Shown here piece by piece: positions 1 to 15,088 of a DNA stretch of 64,000 nt. Under the pieces are notes generated by a model that was given only the letters and a program-made list of their open reading frames with translations, did not search any database and was not told the origin of the DNA. The stretch is taken from assembly GCF_000208865.1 (NCBI RefSeq), contig NC_018390.1, positions 4,544,270-4,608,269 of the forward strand. Reading direction: 5' to 3'. Within the stretch, counting starts at the first letter, position 1; each line of letters begins with the position of its first letter. The stretch comes from Neospora caninum Liverpool (lineage: Eukaryota > Apicomplexa > Conoidasida > Eucoccidiorida > Sarcocystidae). The translations under genes and the position numbers were made by a program.

Positions 1-1
1 T

Positions 2-906
2 CTCCACATCTCGACGCACCCGAACGTTTTCTGCGTCATCAACGTTGACCGATGCGGATATGTCGCTGCGCGCGCGTTCCTGGGAGTTCGACGCTCCACG
101 CTCAAAGAAGCCATGCAGGGACGGAGTGTGCGTGTGTGTCTCTGTGTGTCAGTTTTGAAGCTGATCGACGAGTATCTGCGTCGCTGTCGCAACCCCCAGG
201 CGCTCCAGGCCTGGCTGGAGGACAGGTGAGAAGAGGGGACAGATTGCTAGACTGAACACATTTCTTTTGTCTCTTTTTCTCTCTTCATCGCGGCGTTCGT
301 GTTCTTTCGCGATTTACAGGGCGCGCCGCCTCCGAGAGTACCACGAGGAACTCCGCCGCTCCCGCCCCAAGAGACGACTGGGTGAAGACTTCACTGACGA
401 AGAGCGTCCTCGCCGCAGCCCCACTCCCCCTGTGACGCACTCCAGTTCAGGGTAGGCAGGCAACTCTCTTGTTCTTTCTCGTCCTCGTTCTTTCTCGTCC
501 TTGTTCTTTCTCGTCCTCGTTCTTTCTCGTCCTTGTTCTTTCTCGTTCTTGTTCTTGGGACACAGCGAGTTGTTGCTAGCTTTTGACTGCGTTTTCCCGT
601 CTTTTCATCCTTTTCTTTTCGCCTCGCGTTTGTCTTGTTAGGGCTCCAATTTGGACAGGGGAGCGAGGCAGCGGCGCGGCTGTGTCGCTCCCCCCCGTCA
701 AGCAACGCGCAGTGGCGCGGCCAGGGGCTGGAAGCTCCGGATCGTGGACGGAAGAGCGCGGAAGCGAGAGAGAAGGCGAAGAGCGAAAGGAGGTTTCGGC
801 GGAGACAAGCAAGGAAGAGAGAATGGACGAGGGCGAAGACCGGACCACTCCCGCGTCGGAACTCGAAGGCGCACAGCCTGGAGGAGAGCGCGAAAAATTT
901 GCAGAG
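2..906 (+). CDS. 3' exons of an unidentified plus-strand gene (partial)
   Basis: The window opens inside a gene on this strand. Visible exons are <2-225, 320-451 and 642-906, with donors ACAG|GTGAGA, CAGG|GTAGGC and AGAG|GTAGAG and acceptors TTTACAG and CTTGTTAG. Reading phase is kept across both junctions. The first exon may really begin near 152, after a pyrimidine/GT-rich stretch ending in TCAG. The deduced peptide contains a helical segment LKLIDEYLRRCRNPQALQAW, then a basic Arg/Glu-rich stretch (RARRLREYHEELRRSRPKRR), then a low-complexity Gly/Ser/Glu/Arg tail. I do not recognise the family. The basic, charged C-terminus would suit a nucleic-acid-associated protein, but that is only an impression. 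The end of the gene is not settled: translation could continue into an exon near 1353. Confidence 0.5.
471..550. repeat. 16-bp tandem repeat, five copies, intronic
   Basis: Five back-to-back copies of a 16-base unit (GTTCTTTCTCGTCCTY) lie in the intron between exons 320-451 and 642-906. Copies alternate CTC/CTT at the last positions, and the fifth has TTC for TCC. It is a pyrimidine-rich minisatellite. Confidence 0.9.
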
Positions 907-1352
907 GTAGAGAGAGAACACCTGTGGAAAGGGCAAACAGCGAACAAACACTCTTGGCAGTCGAAACAAAAGAGTGAAATACACATCTGGAGCCAGCGAT
1001 GTCCTCCCACGTACGGAGCTAAACACTCGATAGCACTCATGCATGCTATATGTAGACATGCGGATAACGCCCTTTTTATAGATGGCTATCTCAACGAAAT
1101 GGATATGTGTATACACAGGATGATACACTTACCTCTTCTTTTACTTTATATATATATATATATATATGCATGATTTGCTGTCCCTCGCTGTATACTCACC
1201 GTGCTACATAGCGTATGCATATTTCAGCACGTGAACATGAATTCGAATATATATATTTATATGTCTAGCACGGAGTGTGCGCTTTGCGTTTGGTGTATAG
1301 GCCGGAAGCGAGGGAGCGTCCGGGACGGGAGTCTCCTCTGTGGTGGATTCAG

Positions 1353-1507
1353 GGGACATGGTGGCGGAGACAGCGGGCGCTGTTCCGGTCGCTGGGGCTG
1401 GGGACAGTTCGGGCTCGGGGACAACTGGGGCTCTGGAGCCCAACGCGGTCGTTGACTCTGAAGGTTTGTCGGGGGCCGGAGAGCAGGCCTTGGAGACAGA
1501 TGTGTAA
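1353..1507 (+). CDS. Candidate last exon of the upstream plus-strand gene
   Basis: After a plausible acceptor (GGATTCAG at 1352), one frame starting GAC ATG GTG GCG gives about 50 residues rich in Ala, Gly, Thr and Glu, ending in TAA at 1505-1507. This frame needs a phase-1 upstream exon, whereas the best donor at 906 is phase 0, so either an exon is missing or this is not coding. The opposite strand also reads open through Ser/Pro/Glu/Thr codons, so codon pattern alone does not decide. About 507-1505 also holds intron or UTR sequence and a short TA run near 1147-1166. Confidence 0.2.
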
Positions 1508-2415
1508 CGCGAGGAAAAGGGGAGCGATGGACAGAGCCGTCGATGGAGATGCGAAAACGCGTAGGCTGTCGATATGGCGAGAGCTCGAGTTCGCAGTGCG
1601 GCAGCGGGAGCTACCGGCGCGAGAAGGGGACGGAACGGAAACCGGTCCAAGACAAGGTCGGCGCGGAGGGCGAGGCGCAGGAAGCTGGAAGGAGCAGTTT
1701 TTAGGAATCGGAAAAAAACCAGAGATACAAAAAGCAAAGACAGTGCGGGGCGTTTTCGGGGGAGAGGGAGCGTTCGAGAGAGGCACACTCGAGGAAAGAG
1801 AACAAAAAAAAAGAGAAGGCGATAGAGGAAAGAGAGTGATAGGAGAGAGAAGGAGGCGAGAAACCATAGCGGGGAGGGAGGGAAGAGCACTGGAAGAGGG
1901 TTGCTTTTTTTCCGGCTGGAGCAGGAGAAGGAACGTTTTCTTCTGTCTGGAACGAGCGTTCGGTTTCCCGATTTTGGGCACCGTCTGCCGATTCCCACAC
2001 ACAGTCGCGCACGCGTTGCAGGACAGTCGTTTTTTCTCTCGACTCGGGCTTTCGCCAAAGGCTCTGTGCGCCCCCGACCACCTCTGGAGTTTTGGGTATT
2101 CCTTGTCGACACACAGGAAAATAGGTATTGTGTGCGTGGGGTGTTCTTTTTCGTAGTTCGTTTCGCATGCTCAAATGCGACAGAACCTCCATAATCTCGT
2201 GTGCGCGTTTTACACGTAGACAGCTCTCGATGCAAAAATCAAAGACATCGCAGCTGCGTCTCCGCTTCCAAAACGCACGTGCCCAAACGTGACGCACACT
2301 TCTCTCCTTAGATGACTGTCTTCTCGTCCAGGTACAGTGCGCGAAGTAGACCCAAAGGAGCATGACCATCAATAGAAAGTTTATATATATATATATATAT
2401 ATACGTAATAGATAG

Positions 2416-2453
<38 letters not shown>

Positions 2454-2870
2454 TTCTCTGCAATCTTTTTCTTCTGTGGAGGTAGTGAAGCATTTGCCTG
2501 TCTCTCTCTTGATCAGGATGCGCACATGCACGGCGGCCTAGATTTTTTAGAGTGAAGTCTAAAGAGCCCCGCGAACACATCGACACGGTTCCATTGCACT
2601 TCACCTTCACAACAGGGTACTCATCTCTATATCTCTGCATCCACATTCTCTATGTTGTTTATCCATCTCTGTCCATCTGCTTCGATCTCTGCCTAACTAT
2701 CTATCGGTACACCCGTTGCCGCAGCAGCTACTTTTATCTACAAACTTTCCACATCTCCCTATATCTGCATATATATTTATATCCATATGTTTATGTAAAA
2801 GGGATATTTGTGTGGAGATGGAGTTTGGGGCGAGACACCCCACGTGTTTATTTCTCTCTCGCCTAGTTTG
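1508..2870. other. Convergent intergenic region, no gene seen
   Basis: This lies between the 3' end of the leftmost gene and the 3' end of the acetyltransferase gene. It holds purine-rich sequence, TA microsatellites and ORFs whose products are Arg/Glu or Ser/Phe/Leu biased, as expected from skewed composition. No conserved protein segment was recognised on either strand. Both 3' UTRs probably lie here. Confidence 0.5.
2382..2452. repeat. TA microsatellite
   Basis: Two long (TA)n runs are separated by a short ACGTAATAGATAGC spacer. Similar TA arrays recur across the window, for example near 9827-9880, 11041-11120, 21993-22020, 29150-29180 and 29812-29832. Confidence 0.9.
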
Positions 2871-5698
2871 TTAAGAAACAGAAAAGGAGGAACCTGGCAG
2901 AGCTTTTAGCTCCCCATGGAGGGAAGGGGAGAAATCTTCGCGCGAGCTCGACGCCCACGCTGAGGCTCTGTACATTTTCACTTCTGGGCAGTGTGCTGGA
3001 AAAGATAATTGAAAAAAGAAGAGTTAGGAGGAGACAGACGAACGACGGAAGGAGAGACAGCACCACTGAGACCGGTTGAAAAGCGGGAGAGAGGAAGAGA
3101 CAAAAGAGAGAGGCGACCGTGTTCGCGGATTTACAAGACGCGAAGACGGCAGACGAGCAGCGGAAGGAAATATGCAGAAACCGGTAGAGGGAAACAAGAC
3201 GAAGAGTTGAGGGAAGACGAACCTCTCGGAAAACACGAGGAAGCAAGAGAAAGAAAGGAAGACCGTACCCAGCAACGCGTGCTCTGAGAAGGAGACGTGC
3301 GACAAAAGAACGAACGGAGTACCCCAGAGAAAGATGAGAGGCGAGAGGCTGCAATAGCAGCAGCGCAAAGAAACGCGCAGAAATTTCGAAAAGAAAGCTA
3401 GTCGAGAACGGACGAGGGAAGATTGAATGTACGCGTTTTCCGCTGTGTCACTCCCGGCGCCTCGAGTTTCTTTTGCCACTTAAGCAGATCGCCTGCAAAA
3501 AATCTCAGGAAAAGATTTTCTTCTGTCAAGCGCACAAGACTCTTTTTTATCTTGCTCTTAAAAGAAAAGATAAATAAGTATAAGAAACGACTCACTTTCG
3601 ACTAAAGACATGTTAGATAATGTATATTAAAAAATAAATATATGCGCGCCTATACCCATGTACATGTGCGAGCATATACATGTATCTACCTATATACCTA
3701 CACCTATATATATATATATATATGTATGTATATTATATGTAGGTGCGCATGGATGTCTTTGTGCGTATGGCGAGTTGCGTGTCTGTTCTTACCTCGCATC
3801 AGTCCTCTTCTCACGACTTGTTGGAGTTCAAAGCCCTTGGTTTTTGCGAATCGTATGGAGTCACTATTTAGGTTGTTTGTGTACAGACGCACCACCGAGT
3901 AGTGCTGCTGTAGCGCGTAGCTGATGAAGGTGTTGAGAAGCAACGAACCGATGTGCTGTCGGCGGAAGGAGCGATCGACAACCAGTCGCACCTGAACGAG
4001 AGAACGAGAGAAGCGTAAAGAGAAGGAAGTCGAGCAAGGAGAAACGCAGAAACGAGAGACAAGCGGAGGAAAGGAGAGACAAGCGGAGGAAATGGAGAGA
4101 CGCAGACCAGAGAAAAAGGAGTGACGTAGGTCTTGTCGAGAGGAGAGCCTGGGCCGCACAAGAGAAAAAGCGACACATGGGAGAGCAGACCACGCCGAAG
4201 AACAGCCAGGAGAATCGAGAACGCGGCGAGGCGTGCAGGCAAAAGCGAAACTCACGCAAAAGCGAAACTCGGGCAAAGTTGCACAGGCGACAGACTCACG
4301 AGCTGCGCAGTTTTGTTGTCGTTCTGGAGAGGCGCCAAGCCGATGCAACCGGCCAGTCGCCGCTGAGGAAACAGCGCAGACACGACACTTCTTCTCACGC
4401 TCTCTTTGGAGTCGCAAACCTGCACCATTGTTTTCTCGCGCTCCCTCTGTTGAAAAAACCAACTCTTTCGCTAGCTTTTCCGAGCCGCCGCTTCCGATTT
4501 TTCGAGAACTGTCCCTCTCTCTCTCACGCGCCGTCTCCACGCCTCCCGGTAGGCTGCTCTTCTCTCGCTCCTTTCTGCGAGTGCTTACGGAGACTCTTTC
4601 GGGCTTTTGCGGGTCGCGCTCGAGGCGCTCAGCTACCCAGAAGCCACTCGCCTTGCTTTTCATGTAGCTCTGCTGGATGTTGTTGAGATCCTGACAGTCT
4701 CTTCGGATGTACATTTCGAATTCCCACACGCCGCGCAACAGGAGGTAGACGAAGAACAGCACGCCCGCGAGGAGGACGCGCGAGAAGGGAATGAAGAGGA
4801 GCGCAATGACAAAGAGCGCAAGCAAGTCGATGCTGTGGTGGCACACCCAAAAACAGACTGAGTGGACGGTGAGCGACCGGAAGTGGCGGTAGCAGAGCCG
4901 CTTGACGGCTTCGGCGTCTTCCGAGCGAAACGGTCGGACCGTGATCGCCTCCCGACACGGTCCGCGCGAAGGAAACTCCGGAGACGCGGTCTCCTGGCGA
5001 GCCGCCCCCAGGCCAGGCCTCAGGCTGTCGACTGCTCGCGGGAAGTTCTCGCCAGAAAGTGTCTCGGGCGCGGCCCCGCCGCCCTCTGCGCTGTTGGGGC
5101 CTTCCGCGTGAGAGCCTCGGAAGCGCAGAGAGCTCTCCACACTCGTCCCTGCGCTGGCGAGGAGCTCGTCCGCTCGCGCGTGCCGTTGCGTCTCCTCCTT
5201 TTTCGGCAGCGGCAAGAACGTCGAGGAGCCGAGAAGGCTGTCGAAGCCTGCAGCGGCGCTGGCGAAGAGAGACTCGCCGGCCAGAGAGAAACTCCGCGCG
5301 CGCTTCGCCGAGCAATCGCCAGTCGTGCAGAGAGGCAAGATCTCCGCTTCCTCAGCTGCCGCTCGCCGCAAGTTGCGACTGCCCGCTTCCGCGAGTTGGT
5401 CTCTCGCTCGTTCTCGGCCCTGGCTGTCTTCGGCAGACTTCTCGCCGAGCGCAGCGGGGAAGGAGGCCGCGGCGAGCGCAGCGTCGGCATTCAGCATCAT
5501 CTGGGCTGTCTGTGCAGCGAGCAGGCGCGGATCCCTCGCCGCGTCCGGACTCGCTTCGTCCGCGGCGCCGTCTTCGCCGGGGAAGTCGTCGTCTGGGGAA
5601 GAGGGGAGGTCCGAGGAACTCAGCGACGTGTGGCCGCCGGGGGACGCGTCGCGCTCGCCTGGAGCAGCTCGCTCGGCCGGTGCAGAGGAGGCAGCCAT
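2871..5698 (-). CDS. GNAT-family N-acetyltransferase with a membrane hairpin (NAT8-like)
   Basis: Model exons are 5698-4589, 4362-4300, 3991-3793 and 2995-2871, giving about 498 aa; all phases agree and the stop is TAA at 2873-2871. The first ~245 residues are Ser/Ala/Glu-rich and probably disordered. The GNAT fold starts near residue 250 (TVRPFRSEDAEAV). A hydrophobic stretch of about 32 residues (around 285-317, LLALFVIALLFIPF...) interrupts it, as in NAT8/ATase-type enzymes that sit in the ER membrane. The short second exon gives the beta strand AGCIGLAPLQ. Exon 3 carries the acetyl-CoA loop RRQHIGS (about 401-407) and the typical C-terminal part (SDSIRFAKTKGFE). By family it transfers acetyl groups from acetyl-CoA to an amine; the substrate cannot be read from sequence. 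The last exon (hydrophilic, 41 codons) is the least certain part. The start is the first ATG that precedes an unbroken frame. Confidence 0.78.
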
Positions 5699-7182
5699 TT
5701 CGACGGAAGACGGAAAGGGCGAGCTGAGAGCACAGTGTGTGGGAAAGCAGGCGAGAAAAGCAGGCGGGAGAGGCGGGCCGGGGGAGAGGGCAGGATCGTT
5801 TGGGGAAACAAGTAGAGAGACAAAAGGAGAGGGAGATACCGAGACTCTGAAAACTTCAGTAGACAAACAAAGGAGAGAAAGGGAAGAAGGTGAAGAGGGA
5901 GACAGGATTTTCATCAATAGAGGCGATGAGACAAACCGAGAGAGAGACACACACAAGGCCCCGGAGTTTTGCACAGCGATACACCGCGGACGGAGAGAAT
6001 CCGATCCGGGTCGAGAGCAACCGGGCTGAGGGAAGGGGAAAACAAAGGCAGAGAGATCTAGAGAGACAAGGCTGTGGCGTTCGGTGCGCAAAGGCGACCG
6101 TTTTCTCTTGGAAGGCCAGCTTGCTCGGGTTTGTACCTCCGTGTCGAGATGGGGTGTACATACACCGCCGACACTTTGGCCGGAACGGCGAGGAATTGCC
6201 CACCAGCACGGAAGGCGAACGGAGCTCTAAAAACCCGCAACTAAAAAGGAAATACCTCTTTGGACACTCGGGGGTCAGGCGTGAAGAACGTTCTTCCGCC
6301 TCGACGACGCCTTGGAAGGCTGTCAATCTTAGGATCCGTTTCCAGATGGTTTCCTTCGCCAGGGTGTGAGGCTCGTCGCTGACGCTCTGCGCGAAGACGA
6401 CGGGAGAACGCGGGGATCGACGCTTTCAAAAACACCAAAAACCTTGATTTCGCGGTTCCTCCAGCATGCAGAGAAAGGAAAGAGACGTGCACCCCAAAAC
6501 CGGAGCTGTCTGGGTAGCTGCGCACCCCGGTCGCGCTTTTTCGTAGTTTGTTCGAAAGACAGCTAAGTGACTCTCCGCGCCGATCCGGGTGAATGCCGAC
6601 TCTCTCTCGCCATGTGTTTTTTCTCGAAAAAGAGCGGAGATTCTGTCTTGTCACTTTCTCCTCTACTCTTGTCACTTTCCGGTTCGCCCTAAAGAGAAAA
6701 CTCCCGGAGAGGTCTATTCAGCCTCTGCAGGATCGACAGACGCATGCGAGAGAGCGATAGAGCTGCGACACACGCCAAGTGTGCGCGAGCCGGCGCTCGC
6801 CGACTCACCGACGGCCCCTTCTGATCTCTCTCTGCTCTCGACTCGTTCTTTCTCTTTCTGCTTCGTCTTCAGCGTCTTCTGCCGCCGGATGGGCGTGCTC
6901 AGCTTCTGTGGCACTGCTTTCTTGTCAAGGGTTTGCGCGTCAGACCGCACATCTTCGCCTCCAGCGTCTCAGAGACGGCCCCCGAATCTTCTCCAGCACG
7001 GGACTTCAGCCTCTCTCTCTTTGCTCTCTGTGCTTCAGGCATCTATCGGCTTACACCTTCCCTCTTTCGAATTCGTCTCGCTGCTCCGGATCTCGCCTGC
7101 TGCGCTGCCTTTGCTCCACTGGTCTCATCGTTCTACCCTCCTGCCTCCTCTTCCTTTTTTGTCGTCCTCGTTCTCTCTGTTC

Positions 7183-7682
7183 AGAAGCTCTCTCTCTCTC
7201 TCTCTCGTCCTTCTCTCTCTCTCTCTCGTCCTTCTCTCTCTCTCTCGTCCATCTCTCTCTCTCGGGACCATCTCTCTCTCTTTCTCGTCCCTCTCTCTCT
7301 CTTTCTCGTCCATCTCTCTTTCTTTCTCGTCCTTCTCTCTTTCTTTACTCGTCCTTCTCCCTCTCTCTCGGCTGTGATCTTTCCGATGTCTTTTTCCTTC
7401 CNNNNNNNNNNNNNNNNNNNNNNNNNNNNNNNNNNNNNNNNNNNNNNNNNNNNNNNNNNNNNNNNNNNNNNNNNNNNNNNNNNNNNNNNNNNNNNNNNNN
7501 NTCTCTCGTCCTTCTCTCTCTCTCTCGTCCTTCTCTCTCTCTCTCGTCCTTCTCTCTCTCTTTCTCGTCCTTCTCTCTCTCTTTCTCGTCCTTCTCTCTT
7601 TCTTTCTCGTCCTTCTCTCTTTCTTTCTCGTCCTTCTCCCTCTCTCTCGGCTGTGTTCTTTTCCGATTCTCTTTTTCCTTCC
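7183..7682. repeat. CT-rich tandem repeat array interrupted by an assembly gap
   Basis: Many variants of TCTCGTCCTTCTCTCTCTC are arrayed on both sides of the 100-N gap. The sequence just before the gap (about 7345-7401, CTCGTCCTTCTCCCTC then CTCTCGGCTGTG...) recurs nearly identically at about 7627-7682. The array is therefore at least partly duplicated, or the assembler failed to collapse it. Confidence 0.85.
7402..7501. other. Assembly gap (100 N)
   Basis: Exactly 100 N characters, the usual placeholder for unknown gap length. It lies inside a CT-rich tandem array upstream of the cytochrome c start. Confidence 0.98.
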
Positions 7683-7831
7683 TGCTCTGGCCATGCTTCG
7701 TCTGCTTCGTCTCTTCTCTCCTCTCGCTATGCAGGGTTCCAGCGTTTGCCTTCCGCTCTTGCCTCCGCGTGCCTCGTCTCTCTTCCTTCTCTCTCTTTTC
7801 TCTCTTCTCTCGTTTCTCTCTCTTCTCCGCA

Positions 7832-9451
7832 ATGCCGCCTAACTCCGGCGAAATCGGCGCCTTTTCCAGCAAGCAAAACCAAATGCGCGCGTTCGGAGAC
7901 GATGTCCCTGACGATTTTGTGCTTCCCGAGGGAGATGTCGAGCGAGGAAGGCTCCTCTTCAAAAAGCACTGTGCCCAGTGCCATTGTATCAACCAATACA
8001 ACATCCAAGCTTCAGGATGCACTCTCGTAAGGACCACGCGCAAACAAGTATTAGTCCACGTACAGCCACACATATGTGTAGATGCGTGTGTAAACATACT
8101 TACACATAAATGCATCTCCGTCCATTCATATTTCATATGTATATGTATAGATACATACTTGTCTACGCATATGCGTATGTATGTATCAATACGATCTGAA
8201 GGTACGCCTATATAAGGTCTATCTGTTGCGTTGGGGGACTGGGATGGACGTCACCCTTTTTGTTGCTGATGGAAAAAAACTTTTTCTTCCGCGTTCTCAG
8301 CTGGGTCCGTCTCTGTACGGCTTATATGGAAGAACTGCAGGCGCGCAGCCTCGGAACTCGCTGCTGCCTTCCTCCTCCACCATGAAAGAAAGCGGCGTCG
8401 TTTGGACAGGTGACTCGAATCAGGAACACTTTCGACGGCCGAACGCTTCATCTTCTCCACTTACCCCACAAAACCCCCGGGTTTCTCCCTTATGCCCGTA
8501 ACCCCCCTTCGCTTCCCCCGCGCTGCTTCTTTTTTGCCTTTGTCGTTTCCCTCCGATGTCTCTCCCTCTTTCCTCTGTGTCTCTTGTTCTCTCTCTGCTG
8601 CACGTTCTTTTGGTTCCTCTCTCCCTCCTCTCTCCGTCTCTTTCTCGCCGTTTCTTTCCCGTTTCTCTTTGTCAACTGTGGCGCCGCCGCCTGTGTTTTC
8701 TCCAGACCTCACGCTCATGCGGTACCTGAAGAATCCTCGCGCCTTTGCAGAGCACGCCATCAGCATGAACTTTAGGGGCCTCAGCGAGTGGCAGGTGAAG
8801 TCTTCCTCTCTTCTTTCCCCGCCTCTGTCTCTTTCTTCTCGCTTTTTCGCTCGTTCTATCCATCTCCACATGGCCCTCCTGGTAGCCTGCACACCCAAGC
8901 GCATTCGTTTTCCCTCGACCTGCCATGCCTCCAGACACTGTGCGGGAGTCAGAGCCGGTTTTGGCTGGCCTGCGCGGCGCGTCTCCACGGGACAGCCTCC
9001 TGGTGTCGCCCCGTGTTTGAGCACTCTCTTCAACTCTTCACCGCGTCTCTCCTTCGTGGCACGGCAATGACCCCAGCAAATCCCCAGCATGCATTCCGAA
9101 GCTTTCTGCACATACACATATGCTGCTCATCAATATATCTATATATATACACCTACATGGAGAGATATCGTCGAATAAAGTACATGGAGAGATATCGTAG
9201 AATAAAGTACATAGATATTTATATAAATGTATGTGAATAGCTTGCACTGCCAGTCGCTTGTATGAGAGGAGAGTGGGATAGCTCTATCTTCTCAGAACTC
9301 GGGTTTTTTCTGTCGCTTTCTTCAGGATCGCGTCGACTTAATTTGGTACATCAAGGCCGCTTGCCACCAAGACTGGCTGCCCCAGCACACGCGCCCGTTG
9401 AACGAAGTTTTGAAGCTCAGAGAGGCCAGAGAAGCAAGCCGAGAAAAATAA
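7832..9451 (+). CDS. Divergent cytochrome c with C-terminal extension
   Basis: Four exons (7832-8026, 8301-8409, 8706-8794, 9326-9451) encode 172 aa with phase kept throughout. The haem attachment motif is C47-A-Q-C50-H51. LGPSLYGLYGRTAG follows as in class I cytochrome c, and a candidate axial Met122 sits in ISMNF. The last helix is DLIWYIKAA. The protein should carry electrons between complex III and cytochrome oxidase in the mitochondrial intermembrane space. Canonical apicomplexan cytochrome c is about 115 aa; this one has a longer N-terminus and about 30 extra C-terminal residues rich in Glu, Arg and Lys. Plasmodium has a second, divergent cytochrome c (c-2), and this may be its counterpart. 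The start follows a CT-rich leader. The frame is open upstream, but only through low-complexity sequence and the gap. Confidence 0.88.
9154..9207. repeat. 27-bp direct repeat, two copies
   Basis: TACATGGAGAGATATCGTMG plus AATAAAG occurs twice in tandem with one difference, inside intron 3 of the cytochrome c gene. Confidence 0.9.
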
Positions 9452-9826
9452 ATTGCGAATCTCGGCGAGAATTACAGGAACTTTCGTCGCTCTGCTCAGA
9501 CGGATGGACCGCCGGTGGGCTCTCGAGGCTTTCGGCACCCCCGGATGCGACAGACGACAGCAGGGACTTTTTCAAACGCACTGCACGCACAAACGCCTGT
9601 GCATGCATTTGTGTGGTCATGCGAGAGGCGCGCAGACCTCTTTAGAATGGGAGTGTCCCGACTCAGTATCTTTTATTTGGAGCGTCTACTAGAGGCATGC
9701 ATAGGAAGCATGCATCGACGTATGCAAACGCGCTTTATATATCGAGAGACATGTACGCATCTGTATTTTTTACCTATACTCGCCTCCGTACCAAAAAGAT
9801 ATGTATATCCATATATACCTGTCGGC

Positions 9827-9866
<40 letters not shown>

Positions 9867-10680
9867 ATATATATATATATGCCTGTGTATTCCGCTTCGC
9901 AACGTATTCGGGCGGCGGGTGCATTCTAGGCAGGAGGGAGAGGAGCGTCTACCGCAGGCAACGTGAGATTGTCACAGACGCCTTTCCTTGTGTGGCAGAG
10001 GCCGCAGTTGTTGAAAGCCGTAGCCAAGGTGTCCAACGCTCGACAAGGCAGACAAATCAAATGAAGAGCGTCCCCACCAAAAATCCGCCCCTCTCTTAAC
10101 ACGCGAGAGGAAACTGCACTGGAACTCCTCTCGACTTGCTCTTCCCGCCTGCCTCAGCAACGCTCTTCTCGTACACACCGCCCCCAAGGTACTCGTTAAA
10201 TTCTAAAGACATACTCGCATCTTCACCTACTCATAAACCTCCATAATCATATACATCTATATATGTAGCGTATTTGGATGTACATCCCTTTCCACATGTA
10301 TACATAGGCATATTCGGAAACGATTTGAGCGGAAGCGAGAGCTCTGGGCATATATACGCGTCTAGGAAAAGTGCCGCGGGCCGAAGGCGCACACGTTCCT
10401 GAAGATGTGGGGAAGCACGTCTTAGGGAGGGAGATCCCTGGCCTCTCCCGTTTTCTCTCTTGCCTTGTTCCGTTCGCACGCGAGAAGAGGACTTCTTTGC
10501 AGTCGATGCAAGCTCCGCAGTGCGCTTGAAAGAAAGGCTGCGACTTGCGACGTTTTCCAAAATCTTCAGGGGTTTCCGCAGTCCGCGCGCGACACCGCCA
10601 GGACGCAGAAAGGCGTCAAGGAGGACGTCTATGCGTTTTCTTCCTGTCGCCTGTGTTTCAAATCCGAGGCGTGGAGAGTT
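9452..10680. other. Convergent 3' intergenic region with TA microsatellite
   Basis: This lies between the stop of cytochrome c and the stop of the MetAP2 gene on the other strand. It contains a TA-rich microsatellite at about 9827-9880 and short TATATG/TACATA arrays. I see no gene here. Confidence 0.6.

Positions 10681-15088
<4,408 letters not shown>

Larger units (their letters stand above)
5699..7831. promoter_or_regulatory. Divergent intergenic region between acetyltransferase and cytochrome c genes
   Basis: Both flanking genes start here and run outward, so this 2.1-kb stretch should hold two promoters and 5' UTRs. The left part (5700-6700) has no recognisable coding segment. The right part is dominated by CT-rich repeats and contains an assembly gap. 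Long ORFs on either strand through the repeats are compositional: Ser/Leu/Phe on plus, Glu/Arg/Lys on minus. Confidence 0.5.

Noticed and set aside
6779..7831. Open frame continuing upstream of the cytochrome c start and through the gap
   Set aside because: It is Ser/Leu/Phe repeats from a CT-rich array, and the gap makes any protein reading meaningless. The first ATG after the array fits the family.
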